Below, piece by piece: positions 1-8,399 of a stretch of DNA of 64,000 bases. The DNA lies in assembly GCA_045576855.1 (NCBI GenBank), contig JAZNHG010000031.1:1-64000 (forward strand), in the 5' to 3' direction. The stretch is from Colimorpha sp045576855. GTDB taxonomy: Bacteria > Bacteroidota > Bacteroidia > Bacteroidales > P3. The translations under genes were made by a program, and so were the position numbers. The notes under the pieces are model-generated. The model was not told where the DNA came from. It did not search any database and saw nothing but the letters and a program-made list of their open reading frames with translations. Position 1 is the first letter of the stretch, and every line of letters starts with the position of its first letter.

Positions 1-3000
1 GCCGTTGAGGTCGATCACCGTCACGGTGGCCGTGCCCTCGATGCCGCTGATGGTCACCATGTGGCTGGCGGGGTTCGGGTAGAGGCTGATGTTGGCATTG
101 GCGTTCACGTCGTCGATGCCCACCTGGCTGGTGGTGAACTGGGCCACGATGCTCCAGTCGCTGCTGACGCCGTCGGCGCAGATGCTACGCACATAGACGT
201 CGTAGGGGGTCTGCGGGGCCAGGCCGCTGATGGCGTAGCTGGTACCCTGGACGGTATCCAGATGGCCCTCGCCCTGGTTGATACCCTGCGTACCATAGTT
301 GACCACATAGGTGGCAGCAGTACCCTGCCAGGTGATGGTGGCGCCGGTGGCGGTGACGTTGCCGGCCGACACGCTGGTAGGCACAGCGCAGACCAGGGTG
401 TTCAGCATGACGGGCTCGCTCCAGTCGCTATAGTAGTCGTCGGAGCAGAGGGCGCGGACGCTGACAGCGTAGGAGGCACCCACGAGGAGACCGTCGACGG
501 CCAGGGTCGTGTCGCTGACCTGATAGAGCGCCGAGTCGAGCGGCGAGGCGCAGTAGAGGCGCACCTCCCAGGCGGTCTCGTTCTCGCCGGGCCTCCAGCT
601 GAGGGTGGCGCCGGAGTAGGTCACATTGCTCATGGTCACATTCGTCGGGACGAAGCAGGGGTGCATGTCGGTGGTGAGGGTCACGTAGCTCCAGGCACTG
701 ACCATGCCACCGTTGCAGACGGCGCGCACGCCGACGGTGTACTGCGTGTTGGCGGCGAGGCCGGTGAAGGTGTAGAACGTGTCGGTCACCGCGGTGCCGC
801 TGGCGGGAGCATTCCACTGGCTGCCTTCTACATAGGCAACCTCGTACGAGCTGGCTTCGCCGCTATAGCTGAGGGTAATCTCGTTTTCGCCCACCACCGT
901 GTTGGCCAGGCTGATCACCGGGTCGGGGCAGTTGGCGCCGACGCCCTCGATGACGAGATTGTCGAGGTAGGCATAGAAGGCATAGCTGCCCCAATAGTGG
1001 AAGGCCACATAGCGGGTACCGTCGGGCAGAGTGTCGGTGAACTCGGTCCAGGCGGTACTGGAGAGCGAGAGCTTGGTCCAGGTGAAGTCGGCCGTGTCGT
1101 TGCCGGTAGTGGAATATCCAACCCAGAGGGAGTCGGAGGCACCATAGACTGCGGCGGCATAGCTCATCACCATGTTGCTGCCGTCAATCTGCGGCGAGAT
1201 GAGGTACTGGTGGTAGTCGGAGCTATAACTGTAGGAGCTGAAGCGGAAGGCACCGGTACCTTCGTGAGCCGTGCCCAGCGAGGAAGTGAATTCCGTAGTC
1301 ACACCCATCGTGTTGACGGAGGGGTCGTTATCGCCATACACCTTGGTCCAGCAGGGATTCTCCACGTTGAAGTTCTCGACGTAGGGGAACTGGTTGATGG
1401 TGCCGCAGTTGTAGACCGTCACATGGAAGGCCGTGGTGTCGGCGCCGTAGCTGTTGGTGGCGATGAAGGTGATGCTGTCCACACCGGCCTCGTTGTAGAT
1501 GATGCTCATCGAGTCGGTGTTTTCGTTGAGGATGGTAGCCTGGCCAGCCGCCGCCATAGCGGAGGTCCAGCTCAGGGTCATCGTGGCGGTGTCGCCCTCC
1601 TCATACATGGCGGTATAGCTGTTGGTATCGCCAGTCAGGGCAATGGTACTGCCATAGACAGTGTACATCGGATGGCTGACGAAGCGCACGGCGGCATCGT
1701 AGAGGGCCACCTGGCCGTACATCTTGCTCATATTGCGCACAGCGAAGCGGATAGTCTGACCGGCATAGCTGGCCAGCGGATAGCGATAGTAGGCAAAGCT
1801 GTTGCTGTTGAGCGTGTCGGTGGCCAGAGTATCGGTGAAAGCAGCCACACTGTCGGCACCCGTGGGCGACACCAGCACCTGGCAGGCAGCCAACGAGTTG
1901 GCGTAGCCGCTCGAGGGGACACCGGCCATCTGCAGCACCAGCCGCAGCGACGACAGGTCGCCGGTGGCGGGAATCTGGATGGCGGGGCTAATCAGATAGT
2001 CGTTGGCAATATTGTTACCATAGGTAGCGTAGGAATAGATGTACTCACCGATATAATTGGCACTCTGCTGCCAGGTGGTGCTGGGCTGGGTAGAGCCTGT
2101 CGTCACATCGCTCCAGCATACATTGAGACCGTTGCCGGCTACATGGTGGAAGTAGTAGGGCACGCTGAAGGCGACGCACTCGGTCCAGAAACTGCCGCCA
2201 AGGACAAGGCTCGTGTCGCCGGCACCGCAGATGCCGCGCACCGAGACACTATAGTTGGTAGCGGGAGTGAGGCCGCTGACGGTGTAGAAGGTGTCGGTCA
2301 CGGTGACCGGGGCCAGATTGCCCACACGCACCTGCCAAGACGTCTCTGTACCGGTGGCAGTCCAGTGGAACGTGGCACCAACTGAGCTAATCGAGTCGAA
2401 GGTCAGAGCCACAGGGGCCGGGCAGGTAATCGGCATCAGCATGAAATTGTCCACTGCACCCGCGGGATTGCTGCCGACAGAGCCGTCATTGCGCCAGAAG
2501 ATGCAGACATAATAGACACCGGGGTTGTTGACATTAAACGTGGCGGAAGCATTCTGCCAGTCGGCACTCTGGTTCATCCGGCTGACGATAGAACGCCAGC
2601 TGGAAGGAGCGCTGAAATAGTCAGAAGAGCCCACCATGCTGCTGTCGTTGACCGGAACCAGATAGACCTGGACATAGTCGCAGCACGACTCGCCGACACC
2701 CTTCCAATCCAGGCTGATGCCATACTGACCAGGTGTGTCGAAGTTGAAAGCCTTGTAGGCATAAGAGTTGGATGCAGAGCCGCTGTTATAGCCGTTGGTG
2801 GCACCGCTGTCGGCACTGACATAGAGGCTATAGTTGCCGCTGGCGCTGACGACAGAGTCGATATACCAACCGTTGGGGCCGTTGCTGATGGTCCAGCTGC
2901 GGTCGTCGGCAGGCTCGAACCCAGTGCTGTAGGGCAGCGAAGCATAGGTGATATCCAAGGGCTCGACCACCATCCATACCGTATCGGCACCGAAGGTATT

Positions 3001-5919
3001 GGTGGCGATGAGGCGCAGGGTGTCGACACCGGGAGTGGCATAAAGCATAGTGATAGTGTCGGCCGAGACAGTGGTCATCGTTGCGGTGTTGGCATTGGCA
3101 CGGGCCGAATACCAGCTCCAGGTGAGGCCGGCATCCAAACCACCGTCCAGACGGGCGGCATAGGTCTGGGCAACACCGATAAGCGGCGTAGCGCTGCCCA
3201 CGATTGCAGCCTCGGGCTCCTGCGCCTGCTCTATGGTGATATCGTCCAGATAAAGACCATTGTCGTCACGGGCATGGCGCACGAAAGCCACATAGATGGT
3301 CTGTCCGGCATACTGGGCCAGGCTCACGCTGCGTTTCTCGAAGACATAACTGTAGGTATTGTCGTCGTAATCGTCGCGGTTCTCCTCCAGCAGTGTGGTG
3401 AACGCGGTGGTGTCCACACTGGACGTCGTGCTCACCTTCACGGCATAGCGGGGTACTTCATCATTATAAACACCGCCGGAGATATACCAAGAGAGACGCG
3501 CGGCGTCCATATCAGCGGGAATCTCAAAGGCGGGCGAGATGAGCCAGTCGGTACCCGAACCGCTGCTGTAGCTACTGTAGAAAGCGTTGCTGGGCGAATG
3601 CACAGTGTAGGTGGTCAGAGTCCAGTCACTGTTCGATGAATTGTCGTAACTATAGGCCGTCCAGCAGATGCGGCTATTCGTCTCCACATCCTCGGTGTAG
3701 GGGTAGGTGGTGACATTGGAGCAGGAGGTACGGAACTGGCCAGTGATGGCCGTGCTGTAGTCGCTGCCGCAGACGGAGCGCAGACGGACATCATAGACCG
3801 TGTTGGGGGTGAGGTTGTCGAGAGTGATGCTGTTGGCCGAGGCAGTCGCACTGCTATAAGTGACTGCGCCCGCGGGACGGTACTCCACAAGGAAGTCCGT
3901 CACGTCCTCCGAAGACCACCAGCCCAAAGTGAGCGACGTGCTGCTGGCAGCCGTCAGCGTCAGACTGTCGGGACGGTCGCACTGCGGAAGCAGATGCAGG
4001 TCCAGGTCGTCGACACCCACGTATGCGTAGGCGTGCTCGTCGTCGAGCCAATGCATAAGAATAATATTCTTGCCGGTACCCGTATAGTTGGCGAAGCTCA
4101 CATACTTCGTCTCAGTCTCGCTGATCACAAAAGTGGCGATAGTGTCGATGACCATAGAGTCGGCATGGGCAGCAGAATCTATGACACCCACCAAGAGCGA
4201 ATGACCGTAGCTGCTGCCGGTATAGCAAGGATAGCCCGTAAAGGAAAGCTCAAGCGTATTCATATCCACATCCTCGCCCAGCGTAGGCAGCACCACCCAC
4301 TCACGGACCTCATCACCCATACTGGGGCCGCTATAGATACTGGAATAGAAATACAGGAAATTGGAGGGAATACCAAACGTAGAACTGTTATACACGTAGG
4401 GATAGTTCACACCCGCGTTGTTTCCCTTGGTCATGCATGGGTGGAAGGCAACATCGTAGCCAGTGGGCAGCGTATTGAAATTCTCAGTCCAGGGCAACTC
4501 CGTGATGGCAGCGCAGGGAGTGAAAATATTGACCCACGAGACAGCACTCGTATCGTCGTCGCACAGAGAGGCAACACCCAGGCGGTAGCTGCTGCTGCCG
4601 GCCAAACCATTGAGGACATAACTATTGTCGCTCACCTCCTCGCTGTACAGCGAGTCGTTCACATAGACCATATAGGCCGAAGCCGAACCCGTCCAGCTGA
4701 ACACGAAATCGCCGTCCTCGTCGACAGCGGCGGCCAAGTTCGTCGGAGCAATGCAGTCGGGGCAGGCATTGGCCACCTCGGCCAACACCGCACCGTCAGC
4801 GAGGTAGTTCATCCCCTCGATAGCGAAAATAGTCGCACCGCCACCGTCGACCACCGTGCCGGACATCTCGCTGGCAAAACTGCCCAACGTGAAAGTAATC
4901 TGTACACTGTCGCCCTTGCAGACCGGAATCTGCACCGTGGCGCTGTTACCCGAAGCAATAGTGGCCGAACCGGCCAGCGCACCAGCCTGGTAGACATTGA
5001 TAGCGTTGCCGTTCCAGCCGTCACCGTAAGTATCCACCGCATTCACAGTAATCAAGCACGAACCGTTCTCGCAGTCCGTCTTGAAACTCGCCGTACGGGG
5101 CATCACCGTGCCGTCCGTGCAGTCGGGCAGAATGGAGAAATAGTAGTACGTATTGGCCTCCAGATTCGTCACCACATAGCTCGAACCCGTGAGGTTGGTC
5201 ACCTCGTTGGTGTCGGAAGCCGTCGCATTGGCGGGCCAGTAGCGCAGCGTATAGGTGGTCGTCGTGTTCATCGTATCCACCCAGTTGATGGTCATACCAT
5301 CGCTCAGAATGTCGGTAGCCGTCAGCTGCTGCACACGCAGACACGAAGGAGCGGCACCGTAGGTGAACTGCACCTTGGGCAGGAAGTCGCGCTGGCTGTC
5401 ATAGCAGTAGGAAGCACCCGTAGCCGTCACGCCCAGGAAATACCAGCGGTTCCAGCTCGCCGCGCTGTGCTGCAGGTCCACCAGCAGATTGCCCCCTCCA
5501 TATATGTAGGGACTCGAGAACTCCAACGTCAGCGTACCCGTAGAGCAGTCAAAATAGCCCTCGTACACCTCCGTCAGCGCCGTACTGTTGTCCAGGCCGC
5601 TCAGCGTCGTCGACGCAGTCTCGCCCAGCGACACCGTCCACGTACCCATACGGTCCGCAGCCGTATTGCTGCCGTTGTCGCCCGTCGGGTCGATGTAGAA
5701 CACCATCCTCGTGATGGCGCTCCCGTTCATCGCCGTCAGGCTGTCGGACGGATAAATCAACTGGTTGTGCTGGTCGTCGTCGGCATAGTAGCCGTAGAAG
5801 GGCACATACTCATGACTTGCCGTTCCATTACAGATTGTCAGCGAGTCTGTTTGCGCGCCGACTGCCCACGGTAGCGCCAGCAGCGCCAACAGGGCCCATA
5901 ATCGTAAAGATCGTTTCAT
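1..5919 (-). CDS. Giant fibronectin type III / choice-of-anchor-J surface protein, T9SS cargo (3' truncated)
   Basis: More than 1,973 residues; the frame stays open to base 1, so only the extreme C-terminus is missing. The start at 5919 gives a clean signal peptide (MKRSLRLWALLALLALPWAV, cleavage after GAQ). The mature part alternates FN3-like modules, most opening with Cys-x-x-P (near residues 191, 385, 643, 1165, 1663, 1753, 1841), with jelly-roll choice-of-anchor-J-like segments (near 470, 735, 988, 1245, 1505) and PKD-like stretches (near 908, 1415). The last residues contain YPNPAS, the hallmark of a type A T9SS C-terminal sorting domain, so the protein should be exported through the outer membrane and attached to the surface or released. 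An adhesive or glycan-binding role is inferred from domain content only; no catalytic domain is visible. The gene is preceded by a long repeat-rich gap. Confidence 0.9.
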   Translation of the reverse strand, partial: MKRSLRLWALLALLALPWAVGAQTDSLTICNGTASHEYVPFYGYYADDDQHNQLIYPSDSLTAMNGSAITRMVFYIDPTGDNGSNTAADRMGTWTVSLGETASTTLSGLDNSTALTEVYEGYFDCSTGTLTLEFSSPYIYGGGNLLVDLQHSAASWNRWYFLGVTATGASYCYDSQRDFLPKVQFTYGAAPSCLRVQQLTATDILSDGMTINWVDTMNTTTTYTLRYWPANATASDTNEVTNLTGSSYVVTNLEANTYYYFSILPDCTDGTVMPRTASFKTDCENGSCLITVNAVDTYGDGWNGNAINVYQAGALAGSATIASGNSATVQIPVCKGDSVQITFTLGSFASEMSGTVVDGGGATIFAIEGMNYLADGAVLAEVANACPDCIAPTNLAAAVDEDGDFVFSWTGSASAYMVYVNDSLYSEEVSDNSYVLNGLAGSSSYRLGVASLCDDDTSAVSWVNIFTPCAAITELPWTENFNTLPTGYDVAFHPCMTKGNNAGVNYPYVYNSSTFGIPSNFLYFYSSIYSGPSMGDEVREWVVLPTLGEDVDMNTLELSFTGYPCYTGSSYGHSLLVGVIDSAAHADSMVIDTIATFVISETETKYVSFANYTGTGKNIILMHWLDDEHAYAYVGVDDLDLHLLPQCDRPDSLTLTAASSTSLTLGWWSSEDVTDFLVEYRPAGAVTYSSATASANSITLDNLTPNTVYDVRLRSVCGSDYSTAITGQFRTSCSNVTTYPYTEDVETNSRICWTAYSYDNSSNSDWTLTTYTVHSPSNAFYSSYSSGSGTDWLISPAFEIPADMDAARLSWYISGGVYNDEVPRYAVKVSTTSSVDTTAFTTLLEENRDDYDDNTYSYVFEKRSVSLAQYAGQTIYVAFVRHARDDNGLYLDDITIEQAQEPEAAIVGSATPLIGVAQTYAARLDGGLDAGLTWSWYSARANANTATMTTVSADTITMLYATPGVDTLRLIATNTFGADTVWMVVEPLDITYASLPYSTGFEPADDRSWTISNGPNGWYIDSVVSASGNYSLYVSADSGATNGYNSGSASNSYAYKAFNFDTPGQYGISLDWKGVGESCCDYVQVYLVPVNDSSMVGSSDYFSAPSSWRSIVSRMNQSADWQNASATFNVNNPGVYYVCIFWRNDGSVGSNPAGAVDNFMLMPITCPAPVALTFDSISSVGATFHWTATGTETSWQVRVGNLAPVTVTDTFYTVSGLTPATNYSVSVRGICGAGDTSLVLGGSFWTECVAFSVPYYFHHVAGNGLNVCWSDVTTGSTQPSTTWQQSANYIGEYIYSYATYGNNIANDYLISPAIQIPATGDLSSLRLVLQMAGVPSSGYANSLAACQVLVSPTGADSVAAFTDTLATDTLNSNSFAYYRYPLASYAGQTIRFAVRNMSKMYGQVALYDAAVRFVSHPMYTVYGSTIALTGDTNSYTAMYEEGDTATMTLSWTSAMAAAGQATILNENTDSMSIIYNEAGVDSITFIATNSYGADTTAFHVTVYNCGTINQFPYVENFNVENPCWTKVYGDNDPSVNTMGVTTEFTSSLGTAHEGTGAFRFSSYSYSSDYHQYLISPQIDGSNMVMSYAAAVYGASDSLWVGYSTTGNDTADFTWTKLSLSSTAWTEFTDTLPDGTRYVAFHYWGSYAFYAYLDNLVIEGVGANCPDPVISLANTVVGENEITLSYSGEASSYEVAYVEGSQWNAPASGTAVTDTFYTFTGLAANTQYTVGVRAVCNGGMVSAWSYVTLTTDMHPCFVPTNVTMSNVTYSGATLSWRPGENETAWEVRLYCASPLDSALYQVSDTTLAVDGLLVGASYAVSVRALCSDDYYSDWSEPVMLNTLVCAVPTSVSAGNVTATGATITWQGTAATYVVNYGTQGINQGEGHLDTVQGTSYAISGLAPQTPYDVYVRSICADGVSSDWSIVAQFTTSQVGIDDVNANANISLYPNPASHMVTISGIEGTATVTVIDLNG

Positions 5920-6104
5920 AATGTTAATGTGTTTGGTTAATATTAAATGTTTTTACAAAAAAGTCGGAGATGCAAAAAAGCGAAAAGGCGGAGCGTCGAA
6001 GTGTAAACTCCGACCTCCAGACTTCTACCTCAAACCTACCAACAGGCATAGTATCATTCATTTAGTTCATTTTGGCTCATTATTTCCTTTGCGGAAACAA
6101 ATGG

Positions 6105-6135
6105 CAAAAATAAAATAAAATTTCCATTCACACAA
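6105..6135 (-). promoter_or_regulatory. Possible Bacteroidota promoter for the FN3 surface protein
   Basis: On the minus strand TATTTTTG (6112-6105) matches the TAnnTTTG -7 box, with GTTG 20 bases upstream as a weak -33 box. It would give a 5' leader of about 180 bases before the ATG at 5919. The surrounding AT-rich stretch contrasts with the GC-rich genes. Confidence 0.4.
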
Positions 6136-6174
6136 CTTTTTTTTCAAAAAACCAAAGTGAAAGAGCCGAAAAGA

Positions 6175-6535
6175 CTAAGGGTCAAAGAGTCGAAGAGTGC
6201 TACCCACTACACACTTTGCAGGCGGGACGCCTGCGCCTCCGCTCTCCACTCTCCCCTCTCCACTCTACACTCTCCGCCCTACACTCTACACTCTCATCCC
6301 GCAGGCGGTCCGCCTGCGTACCAAGAGGCGGCAGCACGTTCTACACTCTACACTCTCCACGCTCCACTCTCCACGCTCCACTCTACACTCTCCGCTCTAC
6401 ACTCTACACTCTCATCCCGCAGGCGGGCCGCCTGCGTACCAAGAGGCGGGAGCACGTTCTCCACTCTCCACTCTCCACTCTCCACTCTCCACTCTCCACT
6501 CCCCACTCTCCGCTCTCCACTCCCCACTCCCCACC
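6175..6535. repeat. Heptanucleotide array with duplicated 118-bp hairpin unit
   Basis: The stretch is built of 7-bp units of the CTCCACT / CTACACT type, preceded by GTCGAAGAG-like octamers. Two hairpin segments (GCAGGCGG, 1-3 base loop, CCGCCTGC, then TACCAAGAGGCGG and AGCACGTTCT) start with CATCCCGC at 6295 and 6413, exactly 118 bp apart. A related hairpin lies at 6219-6236. The heptamers have no stop codon in any frame, so the open frames through here are artefacts of the repeat. No gene is supported. Confidence 0.85.
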
Positions 6536-6566
6536 CTGGCCGATTAACAAAGTTTAGGAAAAAAAA

Positions 6567-6818
6567 TTTGCATAATCCGGCTGCACACTGAGATGGGGGT
6601 GGGTTCGCTCGTCAAGCTCGCGGGGCACACCAGGAAGTTGGAAGCGGGCGGTTGGCGGTTGACAGTGGATAGTAGTCTGATATTCATCATTTATCATTCA
6701 TCACTCATCACTCAAACCTCCAACCTCCGACCTCCGACCTAATAAGGGTCATCCTACCACCAACGTACCACCATCCTACCACCATCCTACCACCATCCTA
6801 CCATTTTAACATTTCGGA
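6567..6818 (+). repeat. Composite 11-mer element, copy A
   Basis: The left end is TTTGCATAATCC followed by CTGCACACTGAG. The interior contains 7-bp units (CATCACT, ACCTCCG types). The five 11-mers lie at 6751-6805: four of ATCCTACCA type plus one AACGTACCACC. The right end TTAACATTTCGGA is at 6806-6818. The element lies upstream of the FN3 gene, and its right end meets the 3' end of the PorE-like gene. See copies B-E. Confidence 0.9.
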
Positions 6819-6869
6819 TGCCACCATGATGGGATGATGAATGGGGAATAAAACGACGGTGAGATGCGG

Positions 6870-8366
6870 TTATTTGAGCAGGATGGCCAGCGTGTCGAGC
6901 CGGTCGGTCTCGCTGCCGGTGGCGGTGCCCGAGGGGTTGAGCTGCAGACGCTTGCTGTCGATGCCGGCGGCGGCCAGATGGTCGGCTATGCGCTGCAACC
7001 GACGGGTAGCCAGCAGAGTGTTGAAGGTGGGGTCGTCGGTGAGCGGACAGAAGAGCGTGAGCTCGGCCCGCAGCTGCGGATTGTCGGCCAGGAAGCGCAC
7101 CAGGGGCTGCAGGCGCTCGATGCCGGCGGCGCTGAGGGTGGTCACCGCGTCGGGTCCGAAGAGGTCGGCCACGGTGAAGGGACGCCCGATGGGGAGGCTG
7201 GGCAGCACCACGTCGCACTGCACATCGGTGCCGAGGGCGAGCGACGGGTCGCGCTGCGGATTGCGCACCACGGTGTCGAACGAAAAGTAGCCCGGCAGCG
7301 ATACGTGGATGTTCACGTCGGCCACATCGGCGGGCAGGGTAAGTCGGAAGAGGCCGTCGGGTGCGCTGAGGGTGCGTGCCACGGGGTCGTCGCTGCTTAT
7401 GGTGGCGCCTGCCAGGGGCCGGCCTGCGGGGTCGTAGAGGTGGCCCCAGAGGGTGAGCGCCGCCAGGGTGCCGCTATAGCGGCGCAGGCCGCTGGCTGAA
7501 TTGTGCCAATAGGCGGTGCGCAGTGCGCTGTCGTAGACGAACTGCTGGCAGTCGGCGCCGGCGCTGTTGATACCCATCGGCAGGGCCAACACGGGACTGC
7601 GGCCGATGGGTAGCATAGACACCGTGTCGCCCACCACACGGTCGGCCAACAGGCGCGTGGCATAGACGCGATGGTGGGTGGTGGCGGGCGGGCGCCCGTT
7701 GGAGGAGAAGAAGAGGTAGGGGCCCTGGATGCGGGGCGAAAGCTCGTCGCCCTCCGAGTTGACGCGCGCCCCCATGTTGACGGGTTCTGACCAGCGGCCG
7801 TCGGCGTCGAGGGTGGCATACCAGAGGTCGGTGCCGCCATAGGAGCGGCGGCGCTCGGCCGAGGCGAAGACCATGATGCGCCCGTCGGCCGAGAAGGTGG
7901 GCTGCAGCACGTCGTGGTCGCCGAGGCGGATGCGACGCGTGCGCGTCTTGCGGCCGGGGGTGACGGTGGCGGCATGCAGCGAGCGGCGGCCGCGACGGTC
8001 GGTGCAGGTGTAGTAGAGCTCGCCGCTGCCAGGGTGACGCACCACGTAGTCGATACCGTCGTCGATAGAAGCGAGCAGCGTGTCGGGCACGAAACCGACG
8101 ATATCGGCCCCCTGGCGGCGCCCCTGTAGGAGCACGCCCGAGGATGCGACATAGAGATGGCTGTCGAGGAGGAAGAGCGACTGCGGCGCCTCGGCCAGCT
8201 GGGCCAGCGGCTGACCCACCGAGGCAAAGGGCACCGGCTGGGCGCAGAGGGGCGCGGGCTGCAGCAGCGGGACCGCGGGTGCCAGGCCCAGGACGCACCC
8301 CAGTGCGACAGCCCGGAGCAGTGTGCGTATGCCGTTGGTTTTCTTTGCCTCCTGATTCTGTTTCAT
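6870..8366 (-). CDS. PorE-like envelope protein: WD40-like PD40 propeller, CarboxypepD_reg-like domain, OmpA-like C-terminus
   Basis: 498 residues with an N-terminal signal or anchor segment (about 18-42). Residues roughly 60-300 carry PD40/WD40-like blades (LQPTFSADGRIMVFAS; GDELSPRIQGPYLFFSSNGR). A carboxypeptidase-regulatory-like fold follows (GHLYDPAGRPLAGATISSDD, about 310-375), then a C-terminal OmpA-like region (ERLQPLVRFLADNPQLRAEL ... TRRLQRIADHLAAAGIDSKR). The order propeller, CRD, OmpA matches the T9SS component PorE (known to bind peptidoglycan), but no TPR region is seen ahead of the propeller. I therefore call it PorE-like rather than porE. It starts 33 bases after the lon stop on the same strand and may be cotranscribed with lon. 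Confidence 0.7.
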   Translation of the reverse strand: MKQNQEAKKTNGIRTLLRAVALGCVLGLAPAVPLLQPAPLCAQPVPFASVGQPLAQLAEAPQSLFLLDSHLYVASSGVLLQGRRQGADIVGFVPDTLLASIDDGIDYVVRHPGSGELYYTCTDRRGRRSLHAATVTPGRKTRTRRIRLGDHDVLQPTFSADGRIMVFASAERRRSYGGTDLWYATLDADGRWSEPVNMGARVNSEGDELSPRIQGPYLFFSSNGRPPATTHHRVYATRLLADRVVGDTVSMLPIGRSPVLALPMGINSAGADCQQFVYDSALRTAYWHNSASGLRRYSGTLAALTLWGHLYDPAGRPLAGATISSDDPVARTLSAPDGLFRLTLPADVADVNIHVSLPGYFSFDTVVRNPQRDPSLALGTDVQCDVVLPSLPIGRPFTVADLFGPDAVTTLSAAGIERLQPLVRFLADNPQLRAELTLFCPLTDDPTFNTLLATRRLQRIADHLAAAGIDSKRLQLNPSGTATGSETDRLDTLAILLK

Positions 8367-8399
8367 GTTCGCTCGGATTAGATTAGTGTGGGGTTCGGT

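Noticed and set aside
61..5874. Long plus-strand open frames (774 codons at 61-2385, 626 codons at 3994-5874)
   Set aside because: They are antisense to the FN3 surface protein, which has a signal peptide, domain repeats and a sorting domain; GC-rich codon bias leaves the opposite strand open.
6157..6591. Three overlapping short open frames of Ser/Leu/His/Pro-rich sequence
   Set aside because: Heptamers without stop codons stay open in every frame; no start context or homology.
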